From Bacillota bacterium (GTDB lineage Bacteria; Bacillota; Clostridia; Acetivibrionales; DSM-2933), in the NCBI GenBank assembly GCA_023430975.1, contig JAEYYB010000004.1, forward strand, positions 1-35,595: 35,595 bases of DNA, in the 5' to 3' direction. The translations under genes were made by a program, and so were the position numbers. Positions 31,574 through 35,595 of the stretch are shown piece after piece (the stretch's first letter is position 1; each line of letters opens with the position of its first letter). Below the pieces are notes generated by a model. The model ran no database searches, was not told the origin of the DNA, and worked only from the letters and a program-made list of their open reading frames with translations.

Positions 31574-33631
31574 ATGGTGAATAATGGACTGGCAAAAAGT
31601 TGTACAAGGGAATATGTTTTAGCATTGGCAGGTAACCCTAATTCAGGTAAAACGTCGGTGTTTAACAGCCTTACAGGATCAAGGCAGCATGTAGGGAATT
31701 GGCCGGGGGTTACGGTTGAGAAAAAGGAAGGAAGCTTTATTGCAGAAGGAAATACCATAAGGGTAATTGATTTACCTGGTACTTATAGCCTTGGGGCTTT
31801 GTCGGAGGATGAAGCTGTAGCTAGAGACTATATTATAAACGAGAAACCTGATGTTGTGGTTAATATAGTTGATTCGACGAATATTGAAAGAAATATGTAT
31901 CTAACGTCACAGCTTTTAGAAATGGGAGCTAAAGTAATTGTTGCACTTAACATGTATGATGAAGCAAAATCCAGAAATATTGAAATAGATATAAATGGAC
32001 TATCAAACATACTTGGGGTTCCTGTTTTGACTACTATCGCAACGAAGAGCCAAGGACTTGATGAATTAACCGGCTTGTTTTTCAAAGCTGCGGGCAGTGA
32101 ATATAATAAGCCTTTAATAATTAATTATGGTAAGGAAATAGAAGAAGTTATAAATAGGCTTTCCGATGAGATAAAAAATGAAGCAGGCCTTTTAGAAAGG
32201 TATAATAAAAGATGGCTTGCTGTAAAGATTTTAGAAGACGATGCAGGTATTAAAAATAATATCAAGAAGTACAAGATTTACGAAAAGCTTGAGAAAATTC
32301 GAAGCGAAAGTGTAAAGAGACTGGAATCTTTATGGGGAGATGATATTGAAGCTGTTATTGCAGAAAAGAGATATGGATTTATAAAAGGTATAGTAAAAGA
32401 AACGGTAAAAAGGCAAATGTCAGCAGAGGAAAAGCTTACAGTTACCGACAAGATTGATATGGTAGTGACCAACAGGTTTTTAGGTATTCCCATTTTCCTT
32501 CTGGCAGTGTGGGGAATTTTCCAATTTACTTTTACCCTGGGAAACCCGTTAGCCGATCTTATTGAAACTTTCTTCGGATGGTTTGGTGGATTTGTGGGAG
32601 GAGGGATACAAGCGGTTGGGGCACCGGAACTGGTTGTTTCACTTATTGTTGATGGTATAATCGGTGGAGCAGGATCTGTACTTGTATTCATGCCTAATAT
32701 ATTCCTGCTGTTTTTTGCAATCTCCATACTTGAGGACAGCGGTTATATGGCAAGGGCTGCGTATATTATGGACCGGTTTATGCACATATTGGGTCTCCAT
32801 GGCAAGTCGTTTATTCCCATGATTGTGGGATTCGGATGTAATGTACCTGGAGTTCTGGCAACAAGAACCCTTGAAAATAAGAGGGACAGGTTGGTTTCAA
32901 TATTGATCAATCCACTCATGTCATGTTCAGCAAGGCTTCCGGTATACATTCTGTTCACAGGTGCTTTCTTTAGTGCCAATCAGGGCATAGTAATTTTCTC
33001 ATTATACCTTTTAGGCATTGTATTAGCTATTGGAGTTGGAGTTATTTTTAAAAAGCTGGTTTTTAAGGGCGAAACCTCTCATTTTGTTATGGAACTCCCT
33101 CCTTACAGGTTCCCGACGTTAAAGAGCACATTTATTCATATGTGGGATAGGGGAAGTGACTTCATAAAAAAGGCAGGCACAATAATAGTTGCAGTGGTTG
33201 TGCTGGTTTGGGTGCTTTCTAGTCTTCCGGCAGGAGTTGAGTATGCCAGCCGTGAAAGCTTGTTGGGACACATCGGTGCTTTTATATCACCAATATTTAA
33301 ACCTGCCGGTTTCGGAACATGGGAAGCTGCAGTAGCACTTTTGTTTGGAGTTGTTGCAAAGGAAGTGGTGGTTGGAACTCTTGGTGTGGTTTACGGGGTA
33401 CAGGATGAAGGTCTTCAATCGGTTATAGCGAAGATGTGGACTCCGCTTTCGGCATATTCGTTCATGGTTATGACACTTATATACATTCCATGTGTAGCTA
33501 CAATAGGTGCGATTAAGAGAGAGACCAATTCGTGGGCGTGGACATTTTTTGCCATAGGGTACAGCTTGGTTTTAGGCTGGGTTATGTCTGTTCTGGTATA
33601 CCAGGTAGGCTCATTATTAGGTTTTTCATAA
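31574..33631 (+). CDS. feoB: FeoB ferrous iron transporter (GTPase plus membrane domain)
   Basis: 685 residues from the ATG at 31574, or 691 if the ATG at 31556 is used. The N-terminal G domain has GNPNSGKTS (residues 20-28, P-loop), the GNWPGVTVEKKEG switch region, DLPGTYSL (66-73) and NMYD (126-129). A helical GDI-like region follows. The membrane part begins near residue 290 (FLGIPIFLLAVWGIFQFTFTLG) and carries the FeoB hallmarks GFGCNVPGVLATRTLENKRDRL and INPLMSCSARLPVYILF, with two Gate-type regions and a C-terminal helix ending in SLLGFS. FeoB moves Fe(II) into the cell in a GTP-dependent way. It is of normal length and intact. Neighbours (dtxR-family, feoA, Cys-rich protein) and the DtxR-type boxes support iron-responsive regulation. 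Confidence 0.97.
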   Translation: MVNNGLAKSCTREYVLALAGNPNSGKTSVFNSLTGSRQHVGNWPGVTVEKKEGSFIAEGNTIRVIDLPGTYSLGALSEDEAVARDYIINEKPDVVVNIVDSTNIERNMYLTSQLLEMGAKVIVALNMYDEAKSRNIEIDINGLSNILGVPVLTTIATKSQGLDELTGLFFKAAGSEYNKPLIINYGKEIEEVINRLSDEIKNEAGLLERYNKRWLAVKILEDDAGIKNNIKKYKIYEKLEKIRSESVKRLESLWGDDIEAVIAEKRYGFIKGIVKETVKRQMSAEEKLTVTDKIDMVVTNRFLGIPIFLLAVWGIFQFTFTLGNPLADLIETFFGWFGGFVGGGIQAVGAPELVVSLIVDGIIGGAGSVLVFMPNIFLLFFAISILEDSGYMARAAYIMDRFMHILGLHGKSFIPMIVGFGCNVPGVLATRTLENKRDRLVSILINPLMSCSARLPVYILFTGAFFSANQGIVIFSLYLLGIVLAIGVGVIFKKLVFKGETSHFVMELPPYRFPTLKSTFIHMWDRGSDFIKKAGTIIVAVVVLVWVLSSLPAGVEYASRESLLGHIGAFISPIFKPAGFGTWEAAVALLFGVVAKEVVVGTLGVVYGVQDEGLQSVIAKMWTPLSAYSFMVMTLIYIPCVATIGAIKRETNSWAWTFFAIGYSLVLGWVMSVLVYQVGSLLGFS

Positions 33632-33727
33632 TGTAATTTTCGTGATCTCTCTTGATAACAATCAGGGTTAAAAGATTAGTTTGTTGCAAAATCGAAAGTG
33701 ATTTTCTAGCAGAAAGAAGGGATATAA

Positions 33728-33871
33728 ATGGATTCTACATGGTTAATACCGATTTTAGCCGGTGCATTGGCTGCATTATATATAGGGTATAAAGTCAGAA
33801 AGGCATTTAAGAATGGTCAATGCGGGTCATGCTGCAGTTCATGCAGCAGTAATTGTAAAAAGCCGGATTAA
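33728..33871 (+). CDS. FeoB-associated Cys-rich membrane protein
   Basis: 47 residues; the ATG at 33728 is preceded by AAGAAGGG at 33714-33721. One membrane segment (LIPILAGALAALYIGY, residues 6-21) is followed by a basic stretch (KVRKAFKNG) and a Cys cluster, CGSCCSSCSSNC (residues 32-43). This is the small protein family often found after feoB in Firmicutes; the role is unknown, possibly binding or handing on Fe(II) at the cytoplasmic face. It starts 96 bases after feoB and is followed by a terminator, so it is the last gene of the locus. Confidence 0.9.
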   Translation: MDSTWLIPILAGALAALYIGYKVRKAFKNGQCGSCCSSCSSNCKKPD

Positions 33872-33920
33872 AAAAATGGTGTCTATTGATGGTTTATTGA
33901 ACATTATAGACACCATTTTT
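33872..33920. terminator. Bidirectional terminator between the feo locus and the MBL gene
   Basis: A 15-bp perfect inverted repeat (33872-33886 with 33906-33920) has a core GGTGTCTAT / ATAGACACC, an A run at its left edge and a T run at its right edge, and a 19-base loop. It starts directly after the Cys-rich gene stop and ends three bases before the stop of the convergent gene, so it can serve both strands. Confidence 0.92.
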
Positions 33921-33923
33921 GTA

Positions 33924-34631
33924 TTATTTGTATTCATCCATTTTGAAGGGTTTTCCATGGCCTGGGTATACTGTTTTTATATCAAGCTTGCCTAATACCT
34001 CAATGCTTTTATCCATAGCAGGAAAATCAAGTGCGTTTGGTGAAGCTTTCGGTTTTTGTGTGTTTGCAAATATATCTCCTGCTATAAGCTGACCATTTTG
34101 TGTAAGTATTGCAATTGAGCCCGGTGTATGTCCCGGAATATGTATAATTTTTGCATCTAATCCATATTGATGAAGTGTTTCACCATCGTTTAAAAAGATA
34201 TCCGGCTTGAATCCTCTAAAATGACCAAGTATTTTAATATTAATACTTTCAATCTTTTTCTTCAGTATACAAAAAAGCATCTTAAGAAATACAGATCTAT
34301 AACTAAAGCTTTTCATCACATCTTCAAGGTTTGGCTTTTCTACCAAATTTAAATCACCTTTATGCATGGCAATTTTGGTCTTGTACTTTTCCCTGATATA
34401 TGCTGCATTTGCTGAATGGTCATAGTCACCATGGGTTAGTACAATAAGTTTGAGATTTTCTGAATTACATCCTGCCTTATCCAATTCTCTTTCTAGCATT
34501 TCCTGACGGTTGTTAATTTCTTTGTCTAAGATTATATAGCCGCCAGTGTCAAATAAAATAAATGAATTGCCTTGTTTTACCAAATAGCAATTAACAGCAC
34601 CCAAATTGATGGGTATGATTTCCTGATTCAT
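33924..34631 (-). CDS. MBL-fold metallo-hydrolase
   Basis: 235 residues from the ATG at 34631-34629, chosen because GGAGG at 34641-34637 precedes it by five bases. The upstream in-frame ATG at 34643 overlaps that site. Motifs: a VNCYLV strand, FILFDTGG, LTHGDYDHSANA (H-x-D-x-D-H, the variant with Asp in place of the second His), IPGHTPGSIAIL, LIAGDIF and VYPGHGKPF. This is a complete set of MBL metal ligands. An insertion of about 45 residues (near 105-150, with SYRSVFLKMLFCILKKKIESI) may form a lid or a membrane-facing helix. The substrate is unknown; thioester, lactone and phosphodiester hydrolases share this fold. It lies 42 bases downstream of the tetR-family gene on the same strand, so that regulator probably controls it. 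Confidence 0.92.
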   Translation of the reverse strand: MNQEIIPINLGAVNCYLVKQGNSFILFDTGGYIILDKEINNRQEMLERELDKAGCNSENLKLIVLTHGDYDHSANAAYIREKYKTKIAMHKGDLNLVEKPNLEDVMKSFSYRSVFLKMLFCILKKKIESINIKILGHFRGFKPDIFLNDGETLHQYGLDAKIIHIPGHTPGSIAILTQNGQLIAGDIFANTQKPKASPNALDFPAMDKSIEVLGKLDIKTVYPGHGKPFKMDEYK

Positions 34632-34636
34632 AAATA

Positions 34637-34641
34637 CCTCC
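34637..34641 (-). promoter_or_regulatory. Ribosome binding site that decides the MBL gene start
   Basis: On the minus strand GGAGG lies five bases before the ATG at 34631. The alternative ATG at 34643 forms part of the same ATGGAGG string and has no separate site. Confidence 0.85.
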
Positions 34642-34673
34642 ATTCCTTTAAGTTAAAAGAATATTCATTTAAA

Positions 34674-35267
34674 TTAATCATGATTCTTATGATAAGCACC
34701 ATGGGTTTCCATATATACTTTCATAAATAGACTGTCAAATTCTTTTCTTTCAATATTAAAATATTGGGTCCATGAATCTGCGAAGCATAGATACGCATAC
34801 AAGGGAATAAAACTAGTAAAAAATTCGGCTATTCGCCGCTCTTGGATATCATAATTTTCAGGGCATTTATTTTCTTTCTCTTTATCTATCATTGCTTCTA
34901 CTACTTTAAAAAGAACTGGTGCATTTTTGGACTTCTTAAGAGAATCAATAAGCATCACTCTGAGCAAATCTGCATTTTTAAGTCCAAATTCATAATACAC
35001 ATTTTTCATCCTGCCAGGTATTTCCTGTGCCTTTTCCTTATGTGTTTCATCTGGTTTGGCTGCAATTATTCCCAAGTATTCGTTAATAAAATTTGTGGTT
35101 AATACCTCTAAAATTTCATCTTTACTTTTAAAGTGGTAGTAAATCAAAGACTTTGGTACCTTTGCCTCCCTTGCAATTTCATCTATGCGAGATCCTTCAA
35201 AGCTCTTCTCAGCAAATATTTTTATGGCAGTTTGTAAAATTCTTTCCCGTGCATTTGGATTTTTCAT
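34674..35267 (-). CDS. TetR/AcrR-family transcriptional regulator
   Basis: 197 residues from the ATG at 35267-35265. AGAGG (35280-35276) is eight bases before this ATG but only two before the ATG at 35273, so the shorter form is preferred. The N-terminal HTH (RERILQTAIKIFAEKSFEGSRIDEIAREAKVPKSLIYYHFKSKDEIL, given in parts: RERILQTAIKIFAEK, then IDEIAREAKV, then SLIYYHFKSKDEIL) is typical of TetR. The C-terminal ligand-binding domain is helical and not specific enough to name a ligand. TetR proteins are mostly repressors released by a small molecule. The gene is first in a probable operon with the MBL hydrolase, and a palindrome in its own promoter region suggests autoregulation. Confidence 0.93.
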   Translation of the reverse strand: MKNPNARERILQTAIKIFAEKSFEGSRIDEIAREAKVPKSLIYYHFKSKDEILEVLTTNFINEYLGIIAAKPDETHKEKAQEIPGRMKNVYYEFGLKNADLLRVMLIDSLKKSKNAPVLFKVVEAMIDKEKENKCPENYDIQERRIAEFFTSFIPLYAYLCFADSWTQYFNIERKEFDSLFMKVYMETHGAYHKNHD

Positions 35268-35275
35268 AAGCATAA

Positions 35276-35280
35276 CCTCT
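35276..35280 (-). promoter_or_regulatory. Ribosome binding site of the tetR-family gene
   Basis: On the minus strand AGAGG lies eight bases before the ATG at 35267 and only two before the ATG at 35273, which favours the former. Confidence 0.65.
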
Positions 35281-35299
35281 TAATCATAAAAAATATTAG

Positions 35300-35315
35300 T
35301 ACTGAATGTTCAGTA
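35300..35315 (-). promoter_or_regulatory. Palindromic operator, probably of the TetR-family regulator
   Basis: TACTGAATGTTCAGTA is a 16-bp inverted repeat (TACTGAA-TG-TTCAGTA) about 33 bases upstream of the tetR start. On the minus strand a TATACT element at 35318-35313 overlaps it and could be the -10 box. Binding there would block transcription. Confidence 0.6.
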
Positions 35316-35402
35316 TAAGTTTATCATATTGTATATTAGCAGATCAAGAGAGCTGCAGAAGAAAAGGGGAAGTAATTTTTCGCAACATATGAATCAATGA
35401 AA

Positions 35403-35447
35403 ATGTTTTGCAATAATTAAAAATGTAAAATGATTATTGCAAAACAT
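35403..35447. repeat. Perfect 15-bp inverted repeat
   Basis: ATGTTTTGCAATAAT (35403-35417) is the exact reverse complement of ATTATTGCAAAACAT (35433-35447), with a 15-base A+T-rich loop. A second hairpin follows at once: ATAGATTA (35448-35455) with TAATCTAT (35464-35471). Confidence 0.85.
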
Positions 35448-35493
35448 ATAGATTAAAAGTTAATAATCTATTACATTTGTCTGTCGCAAATCT

Positions 35494-35591
35494 ATTAAAA
35501 TCAGTTAATCTTGCTATTTGTCTATCACAAAATAACGTTAAACCGTTCGTTATTTTGCTCTGCCAAATGCAAGATTAATACTGATTTTAAT
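35494..35591. repeat. ~98-bp imperfect palindrome (nested inverted repeats)
   Basis: The outer arms 35494-35514 and 35569-35591 pair over 21 positions with a two-base bulge. An intermediate ATTTG/CAAAT pair and an inner perfect repeat CAAAATAACG (35528-35537) with CGTTATTTTG (35548-35557) continue the stem to a ten-base loop. It resembles a MITE-like or cruciform-forming element. It contains no ORF. Confidence 0.75.
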
Positions 35592-35595
35592 TATG

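Larger units (their letters stand above)
35268..35595. other. Non-coding right end rich in inverted repeats
   Basis: No plausible gene is seen. The stretch holds the tetR promoter and operator (35276-35318), then a mostly featureless 35320-35400. After that come a 15-bp hairpin, an 8-bp hairpin, three copies of a 17-bp TTTG-CAAA motif and a ~98-bp imperfect palindrome reaching almost to the window edge. Confidence 0.7.

Noticed and set aside
34632..34643. Upstream ATG start for the MBL hydrolase
   Set aside because: This ATG overlaps the GGAGG that serves the ATG at 34631.

Overview
The window (about 35.6 kb, A+T-rich) looks like a chromosomal segment of an anaerobic, cellulosome-forming, spore-forming Firmicute of the Clostridium cluster III kind (Acetivibrio, Ruminiclostridium, Pseudobacteroides). 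The main evidence is an X-module plus dockerin at the C-terminus of the first protein. Gram-positive-type ribosome binding sites and a clostridial feoAB locus with a DtxR-family regulator agree with this. The species is not decided by the sequence.

Region 1 (1-26365) is a single open reading frame with no visible N-terminus: at least 8787 residues, close to 1 MDa, ending in a dockerin. In order it carries beta-repeat units, fibronectin type III (FN3) domains, five exact-period 185-residue beta repeats, a long FN3/Ig-like array, and two collinear copies of a ~5 kb multidomain block (CARDB, PKD, CARDB x4, MG2/NEW3-like, carboxypeptidase-regulatory-like). These are followed by a helical region, a ComEC-type metallo-beta-lactamase (MBL) domain whose two halves are in swapped order, another helical region, beta-domains, a HYR domain and X-dockerin. 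The swapped MBL keeps all its expected metal ligands and is the most unusual thing in the window. A rho-independent terminator closes the gene.

Region 2 (26430-28812) holds an acidic Cys/Tyr/Glu protein built of 13-residue repeats and a small hydrophobic protein that may share a short module with it. Then comes a ~350-base non-coding stretch rich in hairpins with a local G+C island, possibly a structured RNA or leader.

Region 3 (28813-30638) holds a short DprA/Smf-like protein without a winged-helix tail and a WYL-domain transcriptional regulator, separated by an array of 9-bp tandem repeats.

Region 4 (30639-33920) is a ferrous-iron uptake locus: dtxR-family regulator, feoA, feoB and a 47-residue FeoB-associated Cys-rich membrane protein. 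A strong promoter is overlapped by a DtxR-type operator, with a Fur-like box right beside it; a second DtxR-type box lies just before feoB. A bidirectional terminator ends the locus.

Region 5 (33924-35595) has, on the minus strand, a tetR-family regulator followed by a small MBL hydrolase, probably one operon with a palindromic operator upstream. The right edge is non-coding and packed with inverted repeats, including a ~98-bp imperfect palindrome. No tRNA, rRNA, CRISPR array or complete insertion sequence was seen.
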